A stretch of DNA of 64,000 nt. Origin: Moniliella sp. 'wahieum'. Lineage: Eukaryota > Basidiomycota > Moniliellomycetes > Moniliellales > Moniliellaceae. Location: contig RSEE01000001.1 in NCBI GenBank assembly GCA_003971905.1, positions 1,240,001-1,304,000 on the forward strand. Reading direction: 5' to 3'. Below the pieces are notes generated by a model that saw only the letters and a list, made by a program, of their open reading frames with translations, searched no databases and was not told the origin of the DNA. Shown piece after piece: positions 46,888-57,624 of the stretch; the stretch's first letter is position 1, and each line of letters opens with the position of its first letter. The translations under genes and the position numbers were made by a program.

Positions 46888-48343
46888 CTATCCACGTGGA
46901 GCCAAGTGCCCCATAGGGCCATGCGCGTTGTAGTCGAGGTGAACATATGCCCGCTCCACACCCGTAAGACACTCAAGCGCGAAGGTCAACACTTCTCCAA
47001 CATCGTGTGCATCTTTGAGGGAGATGTAAGGAAGAACGACGTCCGCCTCAATGATCATCCCGTCCCCAGCATAATACGCCTCAAATCTTGCGACAGACTG
47101 GACGTCTTTGAAGCGCGTTGCCAAATAGAGAGCACGGGCAATCTCTTGCGATCCGCATGCCTTGCCGCTCAGTTTCCCCACTTGGTCCATCAACGTCTCC
47201 ACCCACTCATGAATGATGTAAAGCGACAGCAAGATTCCTCCGATCGGATCCAGTATCGGCGTGCCCAACATCTGGCCTACGCGAGGGAAGATAAGGGAGA
47301 CCAAGTTGAACACCACATCGTTCTCCGCGTCTGTTCAAATGCCAAATTCATCAGCACATCACCCCTGCCCGAAAAAAGAATAAGCATACCTTGAGCCACG
47401 GCACGAACACCGCTCGAAGTGCTGTGGCGGTACAAAAGCCACATCAGGGCCTTGATCAGGATGGTGATGATCATGGTGGCCAAGCCAGACAACGGCAAGA
47501 TGGGAACATCCGCTTCACCTCCTTTGAGGGAGGACCAGAGGCGCTGGGACGACTCGAGCAAAACTTGGAAGAAGGATGCGATTATGAGAACAGAAAAGAT
47601 GACAACGCCTAGCGGCTCGAAACTGAGACGGAGAAGGTGAGAGGGGGTAAGCCATTGTTCCTCCGTGCAGAATGATGGACACGCACCGTCGTTTCCCACT
47701 GGGTACTTGTAAACTGTGTGGAACGAGCGATGGGCAATCAAGCGGGTCATGCCAAAAATGATCAAAGTCGAGAGAAGGTCCAGCACCGAGTCGACCAAAC
47801 TGGCAAAGAGCGAGATGGAGTGAGACGAAAGACAGGCCACAACCTTTCCGAGTAACAGAGCTACATTGGCGGCCAGTTGATATTGATCGCCCAATGAATC
47901 TGCGCATCCGAAGCTTCATCCCGTTCGGCCAAACCTGGGACATGAGCCATCAACCGTTTCCGTTCATGCTCCCGCTTCCCATCTGGGTGGACCGCTAGGC
48001 GTGTCCCTTCCGGCGGGGGAATAGCAAAAGCACGCTCTCCATCTGACTCCTCCTCCTCGCCCCCATCACTTGATCCAGCTTCGTGGCCATCATCGTCCAT
48101 GTCAAATGTCACGTGGACCTCATGGGCCAAGTTGGACCCTGACATTGGGCCATCAACGACGGAAGGACCTTCACTCGGCATCTCAAGGATGGTGTCATTG
48201 TTCGCTCCAAGTGAAGGGGACAATGCCCCACCGAGCAGATGGTTGTTGGCTGGCTCAAATGTTGGCGAGAGTCTTGCCGCTGAAGCGTGGGATCCGTTCG
48301 TGGGCCGATAGTCCAGTATGCTCGTGGTCAGAGATGGATCCAT
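46888..48343 (-). CDS. Cation diffusion facilitator, Mn-type (MTP/CDF)
   Basis: A proton-coupled metal exporter of Golgi, vacuole or other internal membranes. ATG 48341-48343 opens a cytosolic N-terminus of about 150 residues with an acidic patch, then helices LAANVALLLGKVVACLS and SISLFASLVDSVLDLLSTLIIF. This second helix has D-x3-D. VYKYPVG and FEPLGVVIFSVLIIASFFQVLLESSQRLW follow over a 64-nt intron (47623-47686). After PLSGLATMIITILIKALMWLLY, a 59-nt intron (47331-47389) is followed by QDAENDVVFN, again D-x3-D. Two D-x3-D sites are the Mn-CDF pattern, where Zn members have H-x3-D. The C-terminal metallochaperone-like domain reads RFKDVQSVARFEAYYAGDGMIIEADVVLP, stop at 46888. About 444 residues. 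Slips in the GGG run at about 47892 and near 47690. Confidence 0.92.
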
Positions 48344-48415
48344 ACCTCGAAGAGAAATCGCCGTCGCCTTCGTCTGAAATAACCCCGGCGTTCATGCGGA
48401 GGTGGCGGGCGTTTT

Positions 48416-49216
48416 TTATTCAACAATCGCTTTCCCCCTTAGCACGGCGTCCACGGAGAAACGATGAGAGGCGGATCGGGTTGGTTCCGCGTCAGTTTCG
48501 GTCTCCGTAATGGCAGGGCTAGAGGTGCCTAGGGAAAAAGAGACCTTTCGATGAGTTTTGCGCTTGCTGCTTTGACGCAGTTGGTCATGCGATGCAAACC
48601 GCCCAAACACCTCGGTGGGAAACGGAGAGAGAACAGGATCACATCCGCTTCTTGCCACGAGTCAAGGATTGCATTCTGACGACGATAATACCCTCGAGTA
48701 ACGTGCCTTGGCGATGAGACGCCAACTCGTCCAGCTCCTCCTCCGACTTGCGTGCCCACTCGTACTCCCCTTCCTTTCCTCCAGTAGGTTGTGCAGGGCT
48801 GCCAAATCTGCCAGGCTGCCAGAGCGGGAGAGCGCACGACTCCTCACGCCCCTTCAGTGCAGGCATAGCTGCGGTGGCGCATGAAGCACCGACTGAAGTA
48901 GTGGCAATGTGTGGTCCACATCGGAAGACGTCCCGCGGCGCACAGCTGCATCAAGATAGAGTTGCTGTACGCTCGGAGTGCGGCGGTGCTGCGAGAAGAA
49001 GGTGTGTCGATGGACGAGTGCGGCCCGCCGGATCGCGGCGGGGGCGGCGCGGGGGGACGAAGGCCATAGTGGTGCGGCTGCGGAGGATGTTGCGGCCAGC
49101 ACGCGGGCGAGGCCAGAAGGATTGCTGCCCCCGCGACTTTTTCGCGTGCAGAATCCGGGTGGGCACCCCCAAATGGGGAGGGTGAAGGGGTGGGGGGGGG
49201 GGGTCGGTGACGTCAC
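48416..49216 (-). CDS. Hypothetical protein, possibly mitochondrial
   Basis: No family recognised. The N-terminal part is Arg/Ala/Ser-rich with few acidic residues (ARVLAATSSAAAPLWPSSPRAAPAAIRRAALVHRHTFFSQ), which could be a mitochondrial leader, then VQQLYLDAAVRRGTSSDVDHTLPLLQSVLHAPPQ. In adjacent frames a helical part follows, SGSLADLAALHNLLEERKGEYEWARKSEEELDELASH, then LLEGIIVVRMQSLTRGKKR and SPFPTEVFGRFASHDQLRQSSKRKTHRKVSFSLG, ending at 48416. These would form one protein of about 250 residues if two frame changes are sequence errors or short introns. The start is not fixed: 49216 is one option, but the Pro-rich beginning may be non-coding, and a long G run (49191-49202) lies beside it. 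Confidence 0.35.
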
Positions 49217-49545
49217 GCGTCAGCGACACTCAAGGGAGAGGGTGCTGGGGTCTGCTGAGATTCGGTCTGGTATTTGACGCGGTTCGCGCATCGGCGCCTA
49301 TCAGCATCGTCGGCTTCCGTGCCTCTCTCCAACCCCCATTGTCCAGCCAACACCGATTCAATCTCTGTCCCCCCCCAGCCCTCCACTTCCGCGCTGGCAT
49401 CGCCAATGATTAATGAACATGATGCATGACAGCAACAAGAGCAGGGCAGAATGTTGGTGCTGGCTGGTACCTGGCCCATACGCAACCCATCGAGATGAAA
49501 GTGCGTTGACGACTCATCTGGCAAGTACGCATCCTGAAATATCAA

Positions 49546-49630
49546 GCCTCGCTATTTCAATCGGTAGAATTTGAGACTCTTACTCTAGAGATCCATCTCA
49601 CGGTTGTGGGTTCGAGTCCCACGTGGGGCG
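49546..49630 (+). tRNA. tRNA-Lys(CUU) with 12-nt intron, copy 2
   Basis: Exon sequence is identical to copy 1 (42179-42263). The 12-nt intron differs at three positions (CTCTAGAGATCC here, CTACAGAGGTCC there). Acceptor, anticodon and T stems are all intact. A T5 run follows within a few bases. Confidence 0.93.
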
Positions 49631-50122
49631 CACATTTTTGCTCGGGCGAGCACCACCCTTCTTTTTTCACCGAAACATTCTTTTCGGTTTGCAATCGTTC
49701 GGGGCCCTGTGGAATATGATAAACGCGGTAACAACCATTGTGGGTACCAAACCCTGTGTCTTCCCATATAATAGCTGGACAGTTGGAGCTATCGATATAT
49801 ATTTTTTCGATGATCAACAGCTATCTCATCTCCCCCATGATGGAGGCCACATTGATCGAGAACAAGTGAATGTATAGTACAGTCGCAAAAATTGTGTGTG
49901 AATGTGTGTGTGCACGCACGTGCTTTATGCATGTTTTTTTGTAGCGATTTCCTCAAAGGATGTAGAAGAGATGAGAGGGCACGATAGGAAAGGAAAAAAC
50001 ACAGTTCAAAAGAGGAGAGGTGTGAAAACCGTCTTATACGGGGTTACAGGAAAACGGAAAAGAAAAAACAACTAATAGTCGTCTGTATGTGCTCTGGAGA
50101 CAACACCGCAGTACCAGAGACT
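49631..50122. other. Intergenic, A+T-richer
   Basis: Between tRNA-Lys copy 2 and the His-rich gene stop. Contains the Pol III terminator and probably the 3' UTR of the His-rich gene (minus strand). No gene is seen. Confidence 0.6.
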
Positions 50123-51571
50123 TTAGGGAAGAACAACGAAGTCGGCAGAAGACGCCGGAACGGCCATCGCGTCCTTCTCCCCCGCCTCCACTTCGTTTGG
50201 GGCCGGGGCGGGCTCCTCAGAGCTTTCGATTGGGGTTTGTTGTTCCGATACGTGACGTTCAGCACCATGATGATGGCGGTGATGGTGACGGCGACGCGCC
50301 TTCTTTTCGGCATGATAAACAGCCTTGAACGAGCGCCACTCCTCTTCGCTCATTTGGGGAGTAGGATAGCCATGCCGAACATGCCGACGATTAGAGTTGC
50401 GCGCCTTGCGCTCCTCTTCTCTCGCTGCATGTTTGAACACCCTGTGCTTGCCATGCCACTTTGATTTATTGTGGTGGTGATGCCCATGTTCGTGCCGTCC
50501 CAGGCGCCGAGAACGTGTCTTCGAGTGGTGCGGCGGACCCCATGGGAAGGAAAGGGGTGGCATACTTCCCTGCCAGACCCACATGTGCTGGCCACCAAAC
50601 TCATCCTGTCCAATTGGGACACAGCAGCCGTGCACGCCGCACGTATGTTCGTCTCCTTCCGAATCGGATGCTTCCGAAATCGGACGAGTGGGACGAATCC
50701 GAAGAACTGGAGCTGCTAGAGGAGTCCGATTCGGAAGATGTATCTGAATGGAAGGAAAGAAGATAAAGAGGCAAAGAGCTCATCGTGATCACACCCGTTA
50801 TTCAGAGTCTCCTGAACGTCGGCCAACTTGTTTTTTCCCTTTTCTTCATTTTCTTTGATAGTTTCGTCAGGGGTTTCCGGGCTGTGTTCTTTCCCTTCGT
50901 CCTCCGTCTTGGATGCGTCCAAGTTCATACTAGCCATGTGGGTCGAGAGGTCGCCACGTTTGCCATGACGATGATGCTTGCGGTGGCGCATGTGATGGCT
51001 CTTTTGGTGGCGGTGCTTGGGGCTGTGTAGATGCGGGGGCTCTCCGCCATATGGTGGAACGCCCATCGGAGGGAAGAACGCGCCTGGCCAAAACGGTCCC
51101 TGGGCCCCGTGAGGCCCAGAATGGCAAGGGCTACTAGGACGACTCCAGTGATGGTGGCCGTGATGATGATGGGGGTCGTGATGATGACTGGGGCCGTGAT
51201 GATGACGGTGCCCCTCCGCTTTCCCGTGATGGGACCGCGGAGAATGAGGCGGAGGAGGACCAGGAGGGAACGCGGGCATGTGCGAGGGTGGGGGCGGGGG
51301 CGGGGCGGGGGCGGGTGCCGGCCCAGCCCAAAGTTCTGCGAGGATGGTCCACGCGGCCCCCCCCGCCCCAACCCGGGGGGAGGGGAGGATTGAAGCCAAA
51401 TGAGGCAGTTGGTCCCTCAGGGATGCATGCAGTCCATCTGGCTGAGCCATTGGCGTGATGGCCTAGATGGGGCGGCGATGGAGGCGGAGCATGGTTGGGG
51501 CTCCGGCCCCAGCCGTGATGGCCAGGAGAAGCGCCTTGAAGGCCAACAAAGGAGGCATGGTAGAGGGGCAT
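50123..51571 (-). CDS. His-rich low-complexity protein
   Basis: No family recognised. Starting near 51571 (MPLYHASFVGLQGASPGHHGWG), the protein has a Pro/Ala/His-rich N-terminal region. The main frame reads LHASLRDQLPHLASILPSPRVG, a Pro tract, then clusters such as HHHGPSHHHDPHHHHGHHHW. A Lys/His-rich segment (HRHQKSHHMRHRKHHRHGKRG) follows, then an acidic linker, an Ser/Asp-rich tract ([19 protein letters not shown]), and a second His/Arg block (HEHGHHHHNKSKWHGKHRVFKHAAREEERKARNSNRRH). The carboxyl part contains MSEEEWRSFKAVYHAEKKARRRHHHRHHHG and ends ADFVVLP at 50123. At least three one-base slips occur. No signal peptide or membrane segment is seen. His density suggests metal binding, which is inference only. 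Confidence 0.6.
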
Positions 51572-51656
51572 GTTGTGGATGGGTGGTGGGAGTAGAGGTG
51601 GTGGAGTTGGAGGTAGAGGTGGTGAAGGGGGTGGGTGGAAGAAGCCTAGGGTGGTC

Positions 51657-51665
51657 TATATATAT
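51657..51665 (-). promoter_or_regulatory. TATA box of the His-rich gene
   Basis: TATATATAG on the minus strand lies about 85 bp upstream of the proposed start at 51571, supporting that start and orientation. Confidence 0.5.
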
Positions 51666-52277
51666 GCCACCGTCTATCGGAGAAGTTTGGGGCCTAGCCA
51701 GGTTTCTTTTGCTGCGAGGAGCAATCCGTTGTTAGCATATGTGAGAGATGGTAGGCGCCATGGCGCAGCGCTGCCATAGCGCAGCGCAGTAGTCGCACGG
51801 GGGCAGTATAAAATGCGAGCCCAGCTTCAGCCCAGCGCAGTGTGCTCGCTGCCCCCGCCTGCTTCAGCTCATTATTACTAGCGACTTTAGCCTCTGCACT
51901 TCGTGCGGCGCAGCAAGCGTCGCAGTCAATCTTCACAATCAACAACCCCATGATGTGGAGGGAGTGGGGCATAGTCAAGTATATGTGTGCTCCAGGACAG
52001 AGCCACAGCGACTCTTTTCAGCAGCAATGTGTTTAGCAGCTTGAAAGCTGCACAGGCGTATACGCCTCCAGGCCCTTTTTGTCTGCTGTATTATCTAAAA
52101 CCCCACGCACTCCAGTTGAACGTTCAATGAATCCAATTGAAGTTGTCGGTGCACGGGCCAGCTGCCCCTGAGGTGCACCGGTCTTCAGCCTGACGCTGAG
52201 GTTCAACCTGACCAAGTTACCTTTTGCCCTACATTCAACGGCCTTGGGAGGAGGCACGTTCGGTGCGTTGGCAGACC
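51666..52277. other. Intergenic
   Basis: Between the His-rich gene promoter and the aldo-keto reductase 3' end. Contains GGCGCCATGGCGCAGCGCTGCCATAG-like dyads near 51755-51785. No gene is supported. Confidence 0.5.
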
Positions 52278-53463
52278 TTAGGGCACCAAAATAAGAGCGG
52301 CGGACAAGTTGTACTTGCCCTCCAGGCCCTTGTCCAGGGCATTGATGCCTTTCGTGAAAGAAAAAGACAAGGTTAGTTGTTATTGATCCTCACAACTCGG
52401 AGACAGTTAAGCGGTGGGCACGTACGCTGCATCTGGTCCTCGCTCAGCGTAAAGTGGAGCGCATCCGCATTCTCCGCCTGCCGCTTGGGGTTGGAGCTCT
52501 TGGGCAACGGAATGGCACCCTGTTGGATGAGCCAACGGAGCATGACCTGCGTGACCTCCTTCCCCGTTTCCTTGGCCACTTGGACCAAAACCGGGTTCTC
52601 CAAATCACGCCCACGCGCAATCGGCGAATACGCTGCTCAGCATTGAGAAAAAAAAGTCAGCTGCGCAATTCGCACTTCCTCCACCTCCTTTTCCAAGGGA
52701 AGACACGCACCCTCAATGGCAATCCCTTTGGCTTCGCAGAACGCCCGAAGCTCCCGCCCCGCGTTCAAAGGATGACACTCGATCTGGTTCAGTACAGGCG
52801 GGCAACGTTGGCCTGCCTCAGTCGCGAGCAACTGCTTTAGGTGTTCCACCCCAAAGTTCGACACACCCGCCCGCACCTTGTGGGGAACAAATTCACTCAT
52901 CGTTTCCCAGCTGGCACGCGGAAATCCTCCCCACCTTCTGGGGTGTGCACCAGGAGCAGGTCAATGTAGTCGACCTGCAGTTGCTTTAGCGAATCCTCAA
53001 TCGCCGCCCTTGTCACATCGCCTCCCCCAAGGCTGATGCAGAGCGAAGACCAGTCAGCTTTCCATCTCTCTACCCCATAACGTGAATGCGTACCTGTCTT
53101 TGTGTAGCTTCGTTGTCACGTAAACCTGCTCCCGTGGCGTCTTCATCTCACTTAGAGCTTGTCCAATGATGTCCTCCTGCCTCGATCCGAACCACGACAC
53201 GATCGTCAGTCAGTATCCCACCTCGTTCGCTCTCCCTAAATCAAGGAGAGGAAACGCACATTTTTGTACATCTTCGCCGTGTCGATAAGACGATAGCCAA
53301 CCTGGTCGATCGCAGTCACAACGGGGCCAGGCTCGTTTAGCTTGTAGACCCCCAGCCCAAACACGGGGATCTCCGAGCCATCAAGAAGCTTGTTGGGCAG
53401 GGGCGTCGACAGCGTCAGGTCGGCCGTGGGGGGGTGGGCAAAAGGTGCAGAAGAAGCAGACAT
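52278..53463 (-). CDS. Aldo-keto reductase
   Basis: An NADPH-dependent carbonyl reductase of the AKR superfamily, cytosolic. ATG 53461-53463 gives MSASSAPFAHPPTADLTLSTPLPNKLLDGSEIPVFGLGVYKL and VGYRLIDTAKMYKN, holding the catalytic Asp and Tyr. Later exons give MKTPREQVYVTTKLH (catalytic Lys), IEDSLKQLQVDYIDLLLVHTPEG (catalytic His), VRAGVSNFGVEHLKQLL, PPVLNQIECHPL, and the cofactor-binding IPLPKSSNPKRQAENADALHFTLSEDQM, ending GKYNLSAALILVP at 52278. Four or five short introns are needed; the first donor is GTGCGT at 53259-53254. A mid-gene break lies around 52905-52925. Closest groups are Gcy1/2,5-diketogluconate-reductase-like enzymes; substrate unknown. Confidence 0.9.
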
Positions 53464-55159
53464 GACTGGCGCGCACAGTGGGTGGTGGTGGGACGAACGA
53501 GACAATAGGAGGCCGGCCGGGAAGCCAAGGCGAAGGTCGGCGTGGGTTCAGTTGGACCAACAACGTCACACGTCATGAAAGGCTCAGTCAGGCACTGCTG
53601 GCACTGCCCGCTTGGGGCTTGCTTAGCGCTTAGCAAATAACGTCCCCGCTCGGCTGCTGGCAACTGCCACCGCCGTCATCGAGTCATCCTCGATGGGCAA
53701 GATGCCAAATGTGACGCGTGACGCATGACGCGACGAGTGCCACAACCATCCATCCTTCGCAACCTGGCGTTGGCGCTGTGCACCATTCGGAACGCTCTGC
53801 GCCGCCTGGAACCTCGTGGGCATAAACTTAGCCAAGAAACTGGATGGGCTGCCATGTTCATTGCAGCGTGTCTCACCATCGCCGACACTGCGCTCATGCT
53901 GCAGCCTGCTGCGACAAGCTGCACGCTGCAATGGCTCCTGATTAATCCTGGGCCTGTGATTAATACGATTGAAGATATATATATGCCACGGAGACTCAGG
54001 CTATACCGCATTTTCGACACCGTCACCACAACCACCTCCACATAGTTCTCCTTGTCAGCGGTCGGGATACCATAAGCGCATAAGCGAAGATGCAAGCGCG
54101 CATCGCGCGACGCATCACTTTTCTGCGATCGATTTTCTTTTGTTGTGGTCATCGTTTTCCATTGCAAGTGTGTGTTATTATACCACCAAATTGAACTTGC
54201 GCCCCGCAAGTGCCGCCCCCGAACCCTTGCGTGCTTGTTTGTTGGGCCGCCACCCAGTCCCCTGGTTGCGTCGTTGTAACCAGAGCAGGGGGGGCGAGTC
54301 TGATCGAGGGGAGGAATAGTTCCTCAAAACCAAGTGTGCTCCAGCTCTCCGTCGCCGCCGAAAGTATAATGAGCTGAAGAAGACTGTGACTACTATACTG
54401 AGTACTCTCAGTCGAGCCTTTTCAGCGGGCGTGATGCATATGGAGATCTGAGAGTACAATGTGCTTGAAGCTCAGGCCTGATGCGCACCAAAACTCTATG
54501 CCAAGCCGAATGTGAGACGCATTCTCTTACCGGTCGAAGTAGCCGATGTGGAGAATATTTCGCCAACATCCTCAATCTCCCCTTTGACTTCTCCGTTCTC
54601 GATGATGTTCACAGGATATGGTGCCGCTGCTCGGGCGTGACAAGGACCGGGTGTGACCTTGTTAACGCTCATTGCTACCGTTGGATCAACCCGCTAATAG
54701 CTTGAAGACTGCACGTCGAATAGAGTGCTCAGCTTCCACGGCGCAACATTACCTTCCACAGCAACACCCTTCCTTTGCTCACAATCACAATATCCGACAA
54801 GCATATGAATACTGTTCCTGTAGACCAATCGCATCGTGAAGAGCCTCCGCGGACGGTACCGAGCTTGCCCCACTCCTATCCCGGGATGCGGGTCCGAAGG
54901 CATATGCATACACAACAAAGGGAGGAACGAAGTGGTGGGGCTTGTGGTCATGAATACGAGAGGACAAGAAGGCGGGGGGAGGGGGAAGCGTGCGGGGCAG
55001 TCGCTCCTGTCCTCAGGCAATGGAGCCATACTGTCTCTCTAGTTAGCAATACTGGTGTACACAAAGCACCCCACAGCACCATTTCCCACTCCCCCCACCT
55101 CCACGGATCAGTTGTGTCTCGCCAGAGGGTGAACAGGAAGGAAGAAACAAATTACTTAC
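53464..55159. other. Long intergenic stretch with weak coding fragment
   Basis: Holds a heptad array at 53714-53734 (ACGCGTG, ACGCATG, ACGCGAC), a TATATATAT block at 53976-53985, and a minus-strand fragment (about 54690-54525) reading VTPGPCHARAAAPYPVNIIENGEVKGEIEDVGEIFSTSATST and ending at a good GTAAGA donor. The fragment looks coding but I cannot assign a family or connect it to other exons. Confidence 0.4.
53714..53734 (+). repeat. Heptad array, TGA/ACGCGT type
   Basis: Units ACGCGTG, ACGCATG, ACGCGAC in one phase, about 250 bp upstream of the aldo-keto reductase start. Confidence 0.65.
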
Positions 55160-55541
55160 CGTTGTTGTGCTCCCCGGTTTCTTGCCATTGGCCGTCGACG
55201 AGGCGGGTGACGTGGGAGTTGGGACAGCAGTGGGCGGGTGGATATGCTGGTGCGGCGGCTGGAGCGCGGGCTGCCCATAGTGGCACGAGCGGTGCGTGGC
55301 GAGCGCACGACTGCAGGCAAAACGGCTCGTACTTGCCCCGGCGGTAGACAAACCCATGTGGCCCGTAGCGCTCGCATGCTTGCGTGTAGAGCCAGACGAC
55401 ATACAGTGCCCAAACGTGGCCCACGATGGGAAGAATGCTGGCTAAGGTGGACCAGGTCCAGATGCCGCGCACCCAACTTACTCCGCCAGGAGGACAAACG
55501 AGTGCAGCCAAGTACAGCACAACGGTCTGCCTCGTGAGCAT
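55160..55541 (-). CDS. Pmp3-like small membrane protein with Cys/His-rich tail (3' exon unresolved)
   Basis: ATG 55539-55541 gives MLTRQTVVLYLAALVCPPGGVSWVRGIWTWSTLASILPIVGHVWALYVVWLY. Two hydrophobic spans, a PP pair after the first and a Gly-His-x-Trp-Ala-x-Tyr turn in the second, follow the Pmp3/UPF0057 pattern of small plasma-membrane proteins that affect membrane potential. After the hairpin there is a further stretch of about 75 residues with several Cys and His (KYEPFCLQSCARHAPL; AHCCPNSHVTRL), absent in standard 50-60-residue Pmp3. A strong GTAAGT donor begins at 55159, so coding continues in an exon I could not place. The assignment is tentative; it could be a lineage-specific two-TM protein. 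Confidence 0.5.
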
Positions 55542-56235
55542 GATGGTGTGGGTTCGAGGAGAGAGTGGGGAGTAATGAGCTGAAGACTGAAGCTAGGGCT
55601 GAAGAGGCCAGTGAGGCTTGGAGCGCTGTCTTGGAGAGAGCTTGGCCCACCGGCTAAGGTGACAAGTACCCCGCAGCCCCAAAGCTAATTAAAATAAGAA
55701 GATCACTGCGCCAGCTCAAAGGGATCGAGCCTCAATTCTTCGATGATCGATGACTCGATGACGCTCGATGACGGTCTCTTGATGGGGTGACCGCGATGTA
55801 CGTAAATGTATAGCTAACCTGGCCTTTTTTTGCTACCTCACGTGTGACGCTCTCCTCTCCTTACCGCGCAACTACACTGCACCTAATGCGCCGCTCTCTT
55901 TCATTATCTGTTCCTTTCGCTCTGACGTTCAACGTTCAAAGTTCAACCAACGATCAGATCTCAGACCAAATCGAGGCTCGTGGCCGAGAATACTAAGCCG
56001 AAGAGAGAGTTGCGCTACATATGGAGTTGGTATCTTCATAAAATGTGCCACGTACTATATATACGGCAGCAGCGGCACGTATATATTAGTGGACGGGTTG
56101 AACGTTAAGATCAGCATTCCACACCTCTACCATTCCACTCTCTCTTCATGCTGCGATTATCTCCCTGGCCGGCAGGGATGAGCGCTGAGCTGAGAGAGGA
56201 GCGGACAGAAAGTCGGTTATGAGTAATCGCAGTAC
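55542..56235. other. Intergenic with heptads and TATATA blocks
   Basis: Contains GATGA/TCGATGA repeats (55740-55775), a heptad block at 55924-55951 (GACGTTC, AACGTTC, AAAGTTC, AACCAAC), and two TATATATA blocks near 56055 and 56080. No gene is seen. Confidence 0.55.
55924..55951 (+). repeat. Heptad array, TCA/AACGTT type
   Basis: Units in one 7-bp phase: GACGTTC, AACGTTC, AAAGTTC, AACCAAC, followed in phase by GATCAGA and TCTCAGA. Confidence 0.65.
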
Positions 56236-57224
56236 TCAGTAGACCCAGCTTAAAGAAGGCGTGGAAACGAGCACTGGTGCCGATGAACGGTTCCGTCCCA
56301 CCTTGGGCCGAGACGAGGTACTGGGAAGCGTCGTAGCCTTGGTGCTGGATGAGGTAGGTATAGAAGGAGTGCAAATTGCCTTGGAAGTGGTGGATGGACT
56401 GCTTCACGGGCAAGAAGGAATAGACCGTTTGTGCTCCATTACTGCCCTTGTACAGGTTCCAAGTGTGGTGTCCCACCTTGACATTGGTGGCCACAGGCAC
56501 CGCCGCACCCGAGGCATCGTACGAGTATGAAATGGGCTTGGCCTGACCCCAATGGCCAAGCCAGACCATCAGTTCAAATTCCTCCGACCCACCAGGGGAG
56601 GAGGAAGTGAAAAGGTCAAAGGCCACATCGGCCGACAAGCCCTGGGTAGTGTTGTACCCCCAGTGGAAGCGCGACGGAATCTTGGAGATAGCCGACAGCT
56701 GTTTAGGCGTACCAATTTCCTTGGCAACATTGGCGAACGACTTGACAGAGTTTTCACTGGGACAGAGGGACAGTAGGTTGAAAACAGGGGATCAGTTGAC
56801 GACTTTTCATGGCTACTATACTACACAGAGGTATATGCAACAAGGATGACAACATACCCTCCGGACCAAGACCACTCGGTGTGCCATGCGACACCATTGT
56901 CGTGATAGCCATCAACACCTGTGCACTGGCTTCCGCTGCCAGCGCCATAGCCCCAAAGATTGTTGGACACTGCAGGGAGATGGGACAAGAGAAGGAGAGG
57001 TTGGGTCGGTAGGTTAGTAGCTGCTGTATCATTATACCGCACACAACCCCCGGCACGGCGCGAACGCGAAACCTACCTTGGAAACTGTCCTTGGCCGGTG
57101 CCTTGTCCCAAAGGCCGCAAAAGTCGGCGCGCTTGTTGTAGTGGTGAGGCACTGCAGCCAGGCGTGCGGAGACCGATCCGGCGGTAAATGCGAGAAGAGT
57201 AATAAACGTGGCGGTGAGGTGCAT
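56236..57224 (-). CDS. Secreted GH12 endoglucanase/xyloglucanase
   Basis: A beta-1,4-glucanase that cuts cellulose or xyloglucan outside the cell. ATG 57222-57224 encodes a signal peptide (MHLTATFITLLAFTAGSVSA) and then RADFCGLWDKA. A 107-nt intron (56970-57076) joins to SNNLWGYGAGSGSQCTGVDGYHDNGVAWHTEWSWSGG. A 101-nt intron (56757-56857) joins to NSVKSFANVAKEIGTPKQLSAISKIPSRFHWGYNTTQGLSADVAFDLFTSS, then EEFELMVWLGHWGQAKPISYS with the nucleophile Glu in FELMVWL, TWNLYKGSNGAQTVYSFLP, and QGGTEPFIGT with the acid/base Glu. About 260 residues, normal for GH12. The continuous frame overruns into unrelated sequence; a one-base shift gives a short end stopping at 56236-56238. No carbohydrate-binding module. 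Confidence 0.93.
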
Positions 57225-57337
57225 GGTGGATGAAGAGAGGGTGGTGGGATGGCCAGCCAGGGCGCAAGAGATGGAGGGAGGGTGGGGGTGAAGGGGCGGA
57301 TGGGATGGCGCCCTTTCCCTACGATGATATAGCGATT

Positions 57338-57343
57338 TATATA
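57338..57343 (-). promoter_or_regulatory. TATA box of GH12 gene
   Basis: TATATAAA on the minus strand (within 57336-57343) lies about 115 bp upstream of the GH12 start codon. Confidence 0.55.
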
Positions 57344-57624
57344 GCCGGGGTGTCAGCTGCCGCCGATTCGGATTCCGAGTCGCGGTACTCAGGTACCCAG
57401 GCGCCACCGCCCCCGCACACAGACCATGTGCGTGGCGGTGGACCACACATGGCCACATGTCCCACCAGCGGAGCCTTGGAAGCCAGGCCGCAGGCGGGCA
57501 GTGTGCCAGGCCTACGTTTTAGTGCCACACTCCACCTCCGCCTCCACCTTTACCTCCCCGTTGGGCGCCTGCTCTCGCTGCTGCCGGCTATGTCTGGTCT
57601 GCCACAAACGTCGATGCGCTGACG

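Noticed and set aside
54690-54840. ABC transporter remnant suggested by a VIVSKGRVLL-like string on the minus strand
   Set aside because: Only about ten residues fit, with no Walker or signature motif nearby and in-frame stops around.
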